DNA of 64,000 nt, taken from the NCBI RefSeq assembly GCF_033568475.1, contig NW_027331831.1, positions 14,260,001-14,324,000 on the forward strand, in the 5' to 3' direction. A program made the position numbers and the translations under genes. This DNA is from Henckelia pumila. Lineage: Eukaryota; Streptophyta; Magnoliopsida; Lamiales; Gesneriaceae. Position 1 is the first letter of the stretch; the number at the start of each line of letters is the position of its first letter. The notes below the pieces were generated by a model. It was not told the DNA's origin and searched no databases. It saw nothing but the letters and a program-made list of their open reading frames with translations. Of the stretch, positions 34,381-45,971 are shown piece by piece.

Positions 34381-34772
34381 AGTATTTCATTTGGTTTGAG
34401 TGATGAGATAAATAATATATAGATACGTAATATAATGTAATAAAAAATAAATAAAAAATGATAGTTAATATAGTATTTGATTTGATTGATAGATTATAGT
34501 TTATTTGATTTGATTGATTAAATTATATATAAAAATAATAAATTATCATTTTGTCCTTTTAACAATAAATAAAATATGAATAATATTATTTATAAGGAGT
34601 AATATAGTAATTTAAATTCAATGATTTGATTTATATAAGATAAATAATTAATGATTTGAATGATGTAAAATAATTAATTAATAGATGAATAAATAATATG
34701 ACGAGAAGAACGCGAAATTGGATATGATAAATTATATATAGATTAATAATACGGTGTACCAAACGGTACCTA
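34381..34772. mobile_element. Probable AT-rich MITE
   Basis: The complement of the right end reads GGTACCGTTTGGTACACCG and is loosely matched on the left by AGTATTTCATTTGGTTTGAG, with ATAAAT/ATTTAT phrases inside both ends. The match is imperfect and no target duplication is clear. Confidence 0.35.
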
Positions 34773-34799
34773 AAAAGGTATATCCAAATATGAATATTT

Positions 34800-36430
34800 T
34801 TCGATTAATGAAATAGAAATCAATAGATCTCACATGAATTAGTCATTGTCCACTTTGGATGTACGATAACCCAAATGTAGCATATCATTAACCGGTATGT
34901 CAGTGAAATTGGTTGCGTCATCATTATTTATATTAGCAATCGAAACACATATGTTTCATGTGTATAACAAAATATATGAACATTTGGTGTATATATTTGT
35001 ATATAAATTTTATTGTAAAAGTACTTGATCGATGTGTATATTTTAGAAATTTGAAAATTTTATTTGTAGTGCAAGAATAAGTGTATTAAATTAAATATCT
35101 AAATTCTTGATAGAGTGTTGGTTTTTTTCGAGCAAGTGATGTGCAAATATAAAGACGACAAAAAGACGTATAGTAATTCGGATCAATGTGATCCTACATT
35201 CAAAAGAAATTTTGCATGTTGGTTCAAATCCAAACTATATTGGTAAAAATATTATTTTCCAGATTGAGTGTTGGGTTAGCTTATCGAGGTCAGCATATTA
35301 TTTTCCAGATTGAGTGTTGGGTTAGCTTATCGAGGTCTGCTAATTTTCAATCAAGTTCGAAACAGATGATGAACAAACTTAGATGGAAGCAAACATATAC
35401 TAATTAAAAAACACAAAATAATTCGAAAACGCAAGGTAGATTAATACCATTTGAAGTGAGGTAATGATTTGCCTCAAAAAATTCAGATGCACCAATTTTC
35501 TATGTTTTTACACAACAGTAACTAAGCTCCAAACAAAAGCACAAACCCATAATTCATGGATAAGAGAAATTGGAATCTCACAATAATTTACTCAATCATT
35601 ACATGACCTGCACAAATCGAAGAAAAATTAGGCAGTTAGCATGTGTTCCATATTTCAATCCATAAAAAAACATGTGAACATGTGCACCTATATGGGTGAA
35701 TTTCACAGCAACAAAAACTATTTCAAACCATTTTCATTACAGACCAATCATCTTCAAATTCAGAGACTACACATGGAAAAGTGGGGTGAGCATAAATTAT
35801 CTGAAACAGGTGCTGCAAAGGGAGTGTTTGGGGACTTGAGATTATCTAAACTTTGGATGCGCATGAAAAATTCTGTCATATGAAATATAACTTGTAAAAC
35901 GCGAACTTTTTTATATTAAAAATAAAATTCATTAATAAATTTATAGTACGGTTGGAGCGAGGGTAAGACATCCTCGCACAAAACTATTCCACCATTTAAA
36001 TTACCAGCCAAGTTGCATGTTCTAAACACTTCACATTGTAGGAGGTCTGTGATTCAAGCTCAAGTTAGACTTCTAAAATTGCTGATATTTTGTGCGTGTT
36101 CCTTTGTATTTCCACCAGAAATTTCACATATAGATCCTCTAACCTATTGGTTCTTCGATAGGCCATTAATGAAATGAAGTGATAGTGATAGTTCATAATA
36201 GAAATGAAGACCTTATTGAATATTCCACCCTTAATGCCAAAAGAAAACCAAAACAGGAAAAGCTAAAAAAAGTTCTTATATCCCAGAAAAGCTATGGGAA
36301 TAAACCAAGAAAACGTTTCAGGAGTATTATGTGAAAATAGACTGGATACATGAATTGAATACATAAAAATGTGAGAAGTAATTACATCAGATTAACAATT
36401 GATACATTAGCAAGTTTGATCATGTCAGGC
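34800..36430. other. Intergenic, no gene seen
   Basis: AT-rich and unremarkable except for the tandem duplication at 35249-35340. The frame at 35641-35883 has no recognisable domain. Confidence 0.5.
35249..35340. repeat. 46-bp tandem duplication
   Basis: Units 35249-35294 and 35295-35340, each beginning ATATTATTTTCCAGATTGAG, differ only in the fourth base from the end (CAGC against CTGC). So near-identical a pair points to a recent local slip or repair event. Confidence 0.9.
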
Positions 36431-36434
36431 ACGT

Positions 36435-37258
36435 TAACGGGATGAAATGTAAGAGGGCACGATTGAATTTTGCTAGTTTTTGGAAACCCAAGCTACCCCT
36501 TCTATTAGGTTTGCACATGAAATTCCATGTATGCCAGTGCAGTTTCCGTCTTCCATTCTACACCCCCACCAAAAGTTGGCACATTCTCTTTCTATATCCT
36601 TAAACCCTAGTCGGGATTCTGAAGCACGACATCGCATAAGTAGGTATAGCTTGTAACAACGACTTAATCAATACCTCTTTACCTCCAGAGGTAAAAAATC
36701 TGTTACTCCAGCCATTTATCCGCTTAATCACTCTTTAAGTTAAATATTTGAACCGTAGCATCTTACTTCTCATAGATACTGTAGGCAAACCCAAATACAA
36801 CTCATGTCGCTACACCACTGGAATAGTCAAAATAGATTTCAGAGCATCCATCAGAGATGTATCGGTATTAGGACTGAAAGAGAGTGCTGATTTTTCATAA
36901 TTGATAAGTTGTCCGGACGCTTTTTCGTACAAACTGAAACATTCTTTAACCCGTGCTCCTGTCGCCATGTTTGATCGGAAGAAAACCAAGCTATCATCTG
37001 CAAAGAAAGATGAGACACAAAAGGATTGGTATTTGCTTCTTCACCCCTTTGAACAACCCTCGTGCTTCATAATTCTGAAATAGGGCCGAAAGACCTTGGG
37101 CACAGAGAAAAATAGATATGGCGACAAAGGATCACCCTACCTTAGTCCTCTTGTTGGTTTAATAGGGCCGACCACCTCATTGTTTACTCTGAAAAAATAA
37201 GACACTGATCTGATACAATTCATAATCCTCTCTATCCAGCGTCTTTCAAAGCCCTGTC
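36435..37258 (-). pseudogene. LINE reverse transcriptase, C-terminal part
   Basis: Read on the minus strand from 37258: GFERRWIERIMNCIRSVSY, then GLRQGDPLSPYLF (about 37140-37100), FADDSLVFF (about 37010-36985) with the catalytic DD, a YLGLPTV phrase (about 36810), INGWSNRFFTSGGKEVLIKS (about 36720-36660), IPTYAMSCF, and HWHTWNFMCKPNRRGSLGFQ (about 36540-36480). Stops and frame changes occur (for example before the FADD block). This is the plant L1-like non-LTR retrotransposon. The 5' part of the same gene lies beyond the copia insertion at 45640. Its 3' end fades near 36435 and no poly(A) tail was found. Confidence 0.8.
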
Positions 37259-38854
37259 TGTTACGCTTTAAACGCATACAAATCTCGTGTTATGAGATTA
37301 ATGTTTTTAATGCATTAACAAATCTCATATTATTATGTTTTGATGATTACAAAACTCGGTTAATTGTTACTAACCATTTAAAGTGAGACTTTGCAGATTA
37401 GATCATATTAACAATCAAATTCTTGGAAGTTACTTTGAAGTTGTAAAAGAAATGGACAAGGACAAGCCAATATTATAAAGCAGAAACTTGCAAAATTCAC
37501 CGGGCACTTTCCAGTATCCAAATCAGATCTCCAACAGTGAAAATCAAGATCAGGATGTTCTCAAGCTTCTCTCCAAATTTCATAGCAATCCAACGGCTGG
37601 ATATGGAGATATGATTTTTTTAAACAAAGCTGCACAGTACTTACTTCTGCAAGGAATGAACTATGAAGACTCAACTTCAGAAAATACCTGGGAATGCTTC
37701 GGTTATTAAAATCGATCTCCACCGATCACATGGATTTCCATGATGTTTTAAAGTCTGTATCCAAATTTCAAATCAATCCAACGGCTGGATATGGAGTTAT
37801 AATTTTTGCAAATATGTTGAACAGTAGCTATTTCTGCAAGGAGCTAACTGCTGAAGTATCGGATTCAGAAGACTATTGGAATCGATGGAGGCATCCAAAT
37901 CCAATCTCCACCAATCACTATCAATATCGGGGTGTTACAAAGATTGTGTGTTAATTTCAGGCCAATCCAACGGATTGTGAGATTCGAATTTTTGAAAAGT
38001 AATGCTCAGAACAAAAGCGAGAACATGATTTTGCGACTTCCGAGATTTACTGGACGTGTTTGATTCTTTCAAATTCAATCTCCACTGTTCAGATTGAAGA
38101 TTGAGATGTTTTCAAGCGACTGTTCAAATTTGAGCTCAATCCAACGGTTAGATTGAGAAATATGGTTTTTCCACAAAATCTGCTCAGTGCTGGAAAAAGA
38201 AGGCAGCGGCGCCTACACTTTGTCTCTACTCCTTGGCTTCCCAATAAACGCTCCAAGCACACAAATTCAAATTCAAATCTTTGTCAACTATAAATAAGGC
38301 TTGCCAAGACCATTTAGAGACATCCCAACTCATTTCTTCTCTCATTTGCAAGCAATATTCTCTCTACCAAAGTGCTCAATCAATATTTGAGAGTTATTTG
38401 TGAAAATAGTTTGTGAGTTGGTTGTGCTATTGTTGTAAACACTTAGTGTGAAGCCAAGTGTATTGTGAGATTGTTGTAAACACTTGAGTGTGAAGCCAAG
38501 TGTTGTGTTGAGGCTATCCTTGGAGCCCTTAAGGCCAAGAGTGTTGAGTTGTATCGGCGCGGTGATCGTGTCAAGTTGTAAGGCTATCCTTGGAGCCATC
38601 AAGGCCAAGACGTTCGAAGTGCTAGTGGATCCTTGGTTAATCGACTTAACCAAGAAGGGGAGACGTAGACGATTTATCATCGAACTTCCATAAACATCTC
38701 TTATCCCTTTTACTGCTTTATTTACATTACGCATTTATTTACCGCACTTATTATTTGATTGCTTAAGTCTTCCGCTTACGTACTTGCATAATCGCTTTAA
38801 ATTGCTAAAGTTGCCAATAGAACCTAAATCCCCCCCCCCCATTAGGTTCTAACA
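37259..38854 (+). repeat. Sirevirus 5' LTR
   Basis: 1596 bp from TGTTACGC to TTCTAACA. It contains several diverged copies of a unit carrying CAATCCAACGG (near 37587, 37772, 37963 and 38137), a TATAAATA box at 38290-38297, paired GGCTATCCTTGGAGCC phrases near 38513 and 38582, a stem-loop at 38632-38654, and a C11 run near the end. Small frames within it are not genes. Confidence 0.92.
38632..38654. other. Conserved LTR stem-loop
   Basis: CTTGGTTAA, loop TCGAC, TTAACCAAG: a perfect 9-bp stem. It recurs in the 3' LTR (45417-45439) and, with a different loop, in the inverted solo LTR (46167-46190). It lies about 340 bp after the TATA box, so it would be in the R/U5 RNA. Confidence 0.65.
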
Positions 38855-38856
38855 AG

Positions 38857-38868
38857 TGGTATCAGAGC
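38857..38868 (+). promoter_or_regulatory. Primer binding site (initiator Met-tRNA)
   Basis: TGGTATCAGAGC, two bases after the 5' LTR: the standard plant copia primer site, complementary to the 3' end of initiator methionine tRNA. It starts minus-strand DNA synthesis. Confidence 0.92.
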
Positions 38869-38897
38869 CATTTGAAAATACTTTTCAAAACCTTTTT

Positions 38898-40258
38898 ATG
38901 GCAAACCTAGCAAGTGATTATGCTCAAGGGCAATCTACTAATCGTCCTCCTCTTTTCAATGGCATAAACTACGGGTATTGGAAAAATCGTATGTCCCTAT
39001 ATATCCAATCCGTAGACTATGACCTATGGAAAGTGACGGTGAAAGGTCCCTATACACCTATGAAAATAGTTGATGGGGTTGAAATTCCTAAGGGAATGGA
39101 TGACTTTTCAAAAGAGGACATGAAAATAATTTCGCAAAATGCTAAAGCTATGAATATCTTGCATTGTTCCTTAGATATGAACGAGTACAACCGGATATCG
39201 ATGTGCTCATCTGCTAAAGAGATATGGGACAAGCTAGAGATATGTCACGAAGGCACCAACCAAGTGAAAGAAACAAAGATCGACTTACTCCAACTCAAAT
39301 ACGAAATATTTGAGATGGAATCCAACGAAGATGTTGACACCATGTTCCGAAGGCTTACTCAAATCATCAATGAGTTAGCGCAATTAGGAGAACAATATCC
39401 TACAAAGCAAGTTTGGAGAAGAGCTCTTCGTGCCCTACCAAAAGAATGGGATGCAAAGAGAACCGCCATCATCGAATCCAACAAAGGGGACACTGCCGCC
39501 TATGATCTTGATCAACTACATGGGATCCTAAAAACCCATGAGTTAGAAGTGTCCACAAGAAAAGAATCAAAGAAAGAAGATGTCAAGCACAAAGGGATAG
39601 CCTTGACTACACAAGTCGAAGAAGATGACGATGATGACATGGCTCTCTTCGCAAGAAAATTCAAGAAATTCATGCGAGGAAACAAATTCAAAAAGGACAA
39701 GAAACCTGAGAAAGAAGTGACCTGCTACAACTGTCAACAACAAGGTCACTACGCCAATGAATGCCCACTCAAGAAGAAAGTGGACAAAGGAAAGAAGAAA
39801 GCCCTACTAGCTACCTGGAGTGATAGCGACGACGACGACGAGGAAGCAAACCTCTGCTTAATGGCTAAAAGTGATGACATCGTCTCTGCGACGATGACGA
39901 GGTACCTACTTACGATGAACTCTTACATGCTTATAAAGATATGTTTGATATGGTTAAGGTTCTTAGAAAAGAGAATAGAAATCTTAAAAAGGAATTAGAA
40001 ACTAAGGAGCATGATAACCTTAGACTTAAGGATGACTTAGATCACTTAGAAAAATATTTCGATAAATTCAATGTGAGTAGCAATAAATTGAACAACCTAC
40101 TTAGCATGCAGAAATGTAGCTTTGATAAGGAAGGAATAGACTATGGTAAAAAGTCTATAGACTTTGCTAGTCTAATAGCTAAAGCTAAAATGAGATCACC
40201 CCCTACTTGTTCTTATTGTTGCAAATCTGGTCATGTTAGACATAAATGCAGTCATTGA
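38898..40258 (+). pseudogene. Sirevirus gag, frameshifted
   Basis: ATG 38898 opens a frame to 39998 starting MANLASDYAQGQ. The gag core follows: NGINYGYWKNRMSLYIQS, a CHEGTNQVKETKIDLLQLKY block, then a zinc knuckle CYNCQQQGHYANEC (about 39721-39762) and an acidic DSDDDDEE stretch. Near 39895 the frame must shift to reach the continuation 39941-40258, a coiled-coil LRKENRNLKKELE part and a second CCHC knuckle (CSYCCKSGHVRHKC, about 40207-40248) ending in TGA at 40256. Gag makes the particle that packages RNA. The shift near 39895 and the stop before pol disable normal expression. The start is chosen because it follows the primer site and has the typical MAN head. Confidence 0.85.
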
Positions 40259-40550
40259 AATATCAATATGTTCAAAAGAGCTATATGAAATGGAGGCCTA
40301 AGAGTACTTAACAACTCATTAGTCGGCATTATGAGATCACAATCTAAGGGAGTTCAATATAGACCGGCTTAAAAATGCCTTGACTTGCGGCTGGTCTCCC
40401 TGTTGAACGTTGCTCTGTCCAAGGAAATAGGTTTTTAAAGTGGCCATATGCCCTACCTACTACTGGGAGCACTCTTGGAAAGTGGCGATGATGTTGCTAT
40501 GAGATACTGAACTCTTAGAAGTCTATTTTGTATCTCTCTTTTCTAACATT
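40259..40550 (+). other. Gag-protease linker of the copia element, decayed
   Basis: Stops in every frame; traces of the polyprotein linker only. No separate gene. Confidence 0.5.
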
Positions 40551-43500
40551 GTGGACCCAAAAGAACTAAAGGGTACCAAAATCAATTATTTTCAGGGAAA
40601 CAAGAAAAATGCTCTCCCTAGCATATGGTATCTAGACAGTGGATGTTCTAGACATATGACGGGGAATAAGGATCTTCTTCAATCAATCAAACCAAAGGAG
40701 AAGGGGACTGTCACCTTTGGAGACAACAGCAAAGGAGTAATTGAAGGCATCGGCTCAATAGGTATATCTAATTCTTGTCTAATTGATGATGTACTCCTAG
40801 TGAAAGGACTTAAGCATAATCTACTAAGCATAAGTCAATTGTGCGATAGAGGTTATGAAGTCAAATTCACTCCCCAACACTGCACTGTATCATTTATTAG
40901 TGACAAATCCATAAATTTCAAAGGATATAGAAGTGAGAACGTTTACAAGGTCTCTTTAAATAATTTATCTTTATCAAATATAAAAAGCCTTGTATCCGTG
41001 AATGTTGATGACAACATTCTTTGGCATAGACGATTGGGTCATGTTGGTCCTAGTACCATCGAAAAACTTTTAAAACTTGACTTAGTCGTTGGTATGCCAA
41101 AACTTGATTTGAAACTTGATTCTGTTTGTGATGCGTGTCAATTTGGCAAACATACAAGGGAATCTTTTAAAAGCAAAAATTTTGTATCCACTTCTATGCC
41201 CCTTGAACTTCTCCACCTAGATCTATGTGGTCCCTCGAGGAACGCTAGTTTAGGAGGAAAGCTTTATGCGTTTGTCAATGTAGATGATTTTTCACGTTAC
41301 ACGTGGACATTATTTTTAGCTCACAAAAATGATGCCTTTGAGTATTTTAAAACTTTTGCTAAACGAGTTGAGAATGAAAAAAATCTTTCAATAAAACAGA
41401 TCCGTAGTGACCACGGAACTGAATTTCAAAATGAGAATTTTTCAAACTTTTGTATAGAAAAAGGCATCGGTCACAATTTTTCTTGTCCTAGGACTCCTAA
41501 ACAAAACGGGGTCGTTGAGAGGAAAAATAGGACACTTGTGGAGATTACGAGGACCATGATATGTGAGCATTCTCTACCAAAATATTTTTGGGCTGAAGCA
41601 ATGAACACTGCCTGTTACATTATCAATTGCGTATCAATAAGGCCAATTTTCAAGAAAACTCCATATGAATTATGGAGAGGGAGAAAGCCTAACATTTCTT
41701 ACTTTCGAGCTTTCGGTTCCAAATGCTACATACATAACAATGGTAAGGACAACCTTGGCAAATTTGATGCCAAATCCGACAAAGGTATCTTTCTCGGATA
41801 TTCTACCTCAAGTAAGGCCTTTAGAGTTTTTAATAAACGCACTTTACTTGTTGAAGAATCTATGCATGTTATTTTTGATGAATCTATGTCTACTATTGTT
41901 CGCACTAACATTGATGATGTAGAATTACTCGAAGAAGAGTTGGCTTCCTCAAGCCTAAATGATATAGATGTTTCCGTTGAGGAAACACCACTTCCGAAGG
42001 ATTGGACGCTTCACAAAGATCACCCAATGGATCTTATCATCGGAAGTCCTTCGAAGGGAGTAGCCACTCGTTCTTCTCTTAATAATATTTGTAATCATCT
42101 TGCCTTTGTTTCGCATGTTGAACCTAAATGCATAGATGATGCTTTGTTAGATGATGCATGGATAATTGCGATGCAAGATGAGTTGAATGAGTTTAAACGC
42201 AATGATGTTTGGATTCTTGTTCCTAGGCCGCATGATAGATCTATCATTGGTACTAAATGGGTGTTTAGGAATAAACTTGATGAGCATGACACTATCACTA
42301 GAAATAAAGCTAGGCTTGTTGCTAAAGGATATAGTCAAGAAGAAGGCATAGATTATGATGAAACTTATGCGCCTGTTGCTAGACTAGAATCCATTCGCAT
42401 GCCACTTGCTTTTGCTTGCTCTAGAAATTTTAAGTTATTTCAAATGGATGTTAAAAGTGTCTTTCTTAATGGTGAATAGAAAGAAGAGGTTTATATTGAG
42501 CAACCTGATGGCTTTGTTGATCTTTCTTTGCCTGATCATGTGTTTAGACTAAACAAAGCATTGTATGGTTTGAAACAAGCTCCTCGAGCTTGGTATGATA
42601 AAATGTCTACTTTCTTGCTTTCAAATGGTTTTTTAAGAGGAAAGATCGACATTACCTTATTTACCAAGAATGCCAAAAATGATCTTTTGATTGTGCAAAT
42701 TTATGTTGATGATATAATTTTTGGTTCTACTGACGAAACTCTTTGTCAAGATTTCTCCAAGCTTATGCAGGAACACTTTGAGATGAGCATGATGGGGGAA
42801 CTTAACTATTTCCTCGGATTGCAAATCAAACAGTGTAAAGATGGGTTCTTTGTGAAACAAAGCAAATACATTAAGGAGATTCTAAAGAAGTTTGGGATGG
42901 AGAACACAAAATCATCATCTACACCGATGAGCACAGCAATCAGACTCGACAAGGATGAAAATGGTAAATCTGTAGATCAATCTTCCTTTCGTAGTATGAT
43001 TGGCTCCTTATTATATGCTACTGCTAGTAGACCAGACATTATGTTTAGTGTTTGCTTGTGTGCACGATTTCAATCATGTCCAAAGGAATCACATTTGTTT
43101 GCCTTAAAACGCATTTTCAAATATCTTTCAAATACTCCAAATCTCGGCTTGTGGTATTCGAAAAATTCTTTCTTTGATTTAAAAGCTTACTGTGATGCCG
43201 ACTTTGGTGGATATAAGGTGGACCGAAAAAGCACTAGTGGAACCTGTTTCTTTTTAGAAAACTGTTTGGTTTCTTGGTTTTCCAAAAAGCAAAACTGTGT
43301 TGCGTTATCAACGACCGAAGCCGAATATATGGCTGCCGGTAGTTGTTGTGCGCAAATTCTTTGGATGAAGCATCAATTGCTCGACTATGGCGTCTCTTTT
43401 TCAAAAATCCCTATTTTCTGTGACAACACTAGCGCCATATGTCTTACAAAGAATCCGATTCAACATTCGCGCACCAAACATATTGACATTCGTCATCATT

Positions 43501-43643
43501 TTATTCGTGACCACATCGAACGAAATGAAGTTGAACTTCAATATGTTGACACTAAAAATCAAATTGCCGATATTTTTACAAAACCACTAGATGAAAATAC
43601 TTTTATTCGTTTGCGTGGTGAACTTGGAATAATTGAATTGTAA
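40551..43643 (+). pseudogene. Sirevirus pol: protease, integrase, RT, RNase H, one nonsense codon
   Basis: A single frame runs 40551-43643 with one TAG at 42477-42479. Order: protease WYLDSGCSRHMTG (catalytic D at about 40635), pre-integrase HRRLGHVGPST...CDACQFGKH (41025-41150), integrase core with D of HLDLCGP, D of RSDHGTEF and E of NGVVERKNR (41210-41530), RT from KWVFRNKLDEHD, FQMDVKSVFLNGE just before the stop, ALYGLKQAPRAWY, catalytic YVDD at 42702-42713, then RNase H with DADFGG, STTEAEYMA and a final DIFTKPL. Product order and motifs are typical of copia. The stop lies between the first RT catalytic Asp and YVDD, so only a truncated RT could be made without readthrough. No env-like frame follows. 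Confidence 0.9.
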
Positions 43644-43678
43644 TCATTTGAAGACATAAATAAATTTAATGTCATATT

Positions 43679-44036
43679 AAGGGGGAGCTTAATATAAAAT
43701 TCGAGCAAATTTAATGTTGGATAATACAAATTAATTGTATTTATTCAATATTAAACGCTCATATTTTGTTAATTATGTGAATTTATGTGTTGTATTTAGA
43801 AATCATATTTTCTATTTTTTTCATTTAATTTTCCAGCCTTTTTGATTATCACAAAAAGGGGGAGAATATAAATGGTTAACTAAGGGGGAGAATAATATGC
43901 TATAAAAAAGGGGGAGTTTTATTTATGCATAGTTTTATTATTGCAATTATATTGTGCAAATTTAAATTGTTTATTTAATATTGTACTTTTATTTCCCCTA
44001 TTTAACCAAGTTTTGTGATCATCAAAAAGGGGGAGA
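43679..44036 (+). promoter_or_regulatory. Multiple polypurine tracts before the 3' LTR
   Basis: AAGGGGGAG occurs five times: 43679-43687, 43856-43864, 43882-43890, 43908-43916 and 44027-44035. The last, two bases from the 3' LTR, would prime plus-strand synthesis. Repeated polypurine tracts upstream of the 3' LTR are a reported feature of Sireviruses. Confidence 0.8.
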
Positions 44037-44037
44037 T

Positions 44038-45639
44038 TGTTACGCCTTAAACGCATACAAATCTCGTGTTATGAGATTAATGTTTTTAATGCATTAACAA
44101 ATCTCATATTATTATGTTTTGATGATTACAAAACTCGGTTAATTGTTACTAACCATTTAAAGTGAGACTTTGCAGATTAGATCATATTAACAATCAAATT
44201 CTTGGAAGTTACTTTGAAGTTGTAAAAGAAATGGACAAGGACAAGCCAATATTATAAAGCAGAAACTTGAAAAATTCACCGGGCACTTTCCAGTCATCCA
44301 AATCAGATCTCCAACAGTGAAAATAAAGATCAGGATGTTCTCAAGCTTCTCTCCAAATTTCATAGCAATCCAACGGCTGGATATGGAGATATGATTTTTT
44401 TAAACAAAGCTGCACAGTACTTACTTCTGCAAGGAATGAACTATGAAGACTCAACTTCAGAAAATACCTGGGAATGCTTCGGTTATTAAAATCGATCTCC
44501 ACCGATCACATGGATTTCCATGATGTTTTAAAGTCTGTATCCAAATTTCAAATCAATCCAACGGCTGGATATGGATTTATGATTTTTGCAAATATGTTGA
44601 ACAGTAGCTATTTCTGCAAGGAGCTAACTGCTGAAGTATCGGATTCAGAAGAGTACTGGAATCGATGGAGGCATCCAAATCCAATCTCCACCAATCAATA
44701 TCAATATAGGGGTGTTACAAAGATTGTGTGTTAATTGCAGGCCAATCCAACGGATGGATTGTGAGATTCGAATTTTTGAAAAGTAATGCTCAGAACAAAA
44801 GCGAGAACGTGATTTTGCGACTTCCGAGATTTACTGGACGTGTTTGATTCTTTTAAATTCAATCTTCACCGTTCAGATTGAAGATTGAGATGTTTTCAAG
44901 CGACTGTCTAAATTTGAGCTCAATCCAACGGTTAGATTGAGAAATATGGTTTTTCCACAAAATCTGCTCAGTGCTGGAAAAAGAAGGCAGCGGCGCCTAC
45001 ACTTTGTCTCTACTCCTTGGCTTCCCAATAAACGCTCCAAGCACACAAATTCAAATTCAAATCTTTGCCAACTATAAATAGAGGCTTGCCAAGACCATTT
45101 AGAGACATCCCAACTCATTTCTTCTCTCATTTGCAAGCAATATTCTCTCTACCAAAGTGCTCAATTAATATTTGAGAGTTATTTGTGAAAATAGTTTGTG
45201 AGTTGGTTGTGCTATTGTTGTAAACACTTAGTGTGAAGCCAAGTGTATTGTGAGATTGTTGTAAACACTTGAGTGTGAAGCCAAGTGTTGTGTTGAGGCT
45301 ATCCTTGGAGCCCTTAAGGCCAAGAGTGTTGAGTTGTATCGGCGCGGTGATCGTGTCAAGTTGTAAGGCTATCCTTGGAGCCATCAAGGCCAAAACGTTC
45401 GAAGTGCTAGTGGATCCTTGGTTAATCGACTTAACCAAGAAGGGGAGACGTAGACGATTTATCGTCGAACTTCCCTAAACATCTCTTATCCCTTTTACTG
45501 CTTTATTTACATTACGCATTTATTTACCGCACTTATTATTTGATTGCTTAAGTCTTCCGCTTGCGTACTTGCATAATCGCTTTAAATTGCTAAAGTTGCC
45601 AATAGAACCTAAATCCCCCCCCCCCATTAGGTTCTAACA
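44038..45639 (+). repeat. Sirevirus 3' LTR
   Basis: 1602 bp, TGTTACGCC to TTCTAACA. It matches the 5' LTR except for about 22 substitutions and three indels (C, ATGG and G, which account for the 6-bp difference). TATAAATA is at 45073-45080 and the stem-loop at 45417-45439. Confidence 0.92.
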
Positions 45640-45971
45640 CAGCCTTCGCATGAGAGCTTCCAAAAGGTCCCAATCCACTCGGTCATAGGCCTTACTCATA
45701 TCCAATTTTAGAGCAGCATACCCAACTTTTCCAGACTTTCTACATCCCATCCAATGCAGAATTTCATTACCCACAATAACATTATCTGTTATCAGGCAAC
45801 CCGAGATAAAGGCACTCTGTGAAGCGGCAATAATCTTATCAAGAATAGGTCTGAACCTATTAGTAATAGCACGGGAAACTATTTTGTAGCAGACATTACA
45901 GAGACTGATCGGTCTGAAATATTTCACTAGCATCGGGTCTTTGATTTTTGGAATTAAAGTGACAAGAGTTT
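45640..45971 (-). pseudogene. LINE reverse transcriptase, central part
   Basis: On the minus strand: LVTLIPKIKDP, YFRPISLCNVCYKIVS, then ASQSAFISGCLITDNVI, KVGYAALKLDMSKAYDRVDW and LLEALMRRL, the start of a plant L1-type RT domain with its first catalytic Asp. The frame is open from about 45933 to 45640 and is cut at 45640 by the copia element; the next residues (GFERRW) are found at 37258. Both parts give one continuous RT when the copia element is set aside. Confidence 0.85.

Larger units (their letters stand above)
37259..45639 (+). mobile_element. Nearly complete Sirevirus-type Ty1/copia retrotransposon
   Basis: Two LTRs (37259-38854, 44038-45639), an initiator-Met primer site right after the 5' LTR, gag with zinc knuckle, then protease, integrase, RT and RNase H in copia order, and several polypurine tracts before the 3' LTR. 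The gag type and repeated polypurine tracts point to the Sirevirus group. By eye the LTRs differ by about 22 substitutions and three small indels in 1.6 kb (about 1.4%), so the insertion is fairly recent. It lies in a LINE; flanking CTGTC (37254-37258) and CAGCC (45640-45644) are probably one mutated 5-bp target duplication. Frameshifts and a nonsense codon mean that it cannot make its own proteins. Confidence 0.9.

Noticed and set aside
38484..38693. 69-codon ORF present in both Sirevirus LTRs
   Set aside because: It occurs in both LTRs only because they are copies; it spans R/U5 and the stem-loop and has no domain.
38857..38868. tRNA fragment
   Set aside because: The match to initiator tRNA is the 12-base primer site only; no tRNA fold around it.
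43644..44036. Env-like gene, as found in some Sireviruses
   Set aside because: Only about 390 bp separate pol from the 3' LTR, filled with polypurine tracts and AT-rich DNA, without a frame.
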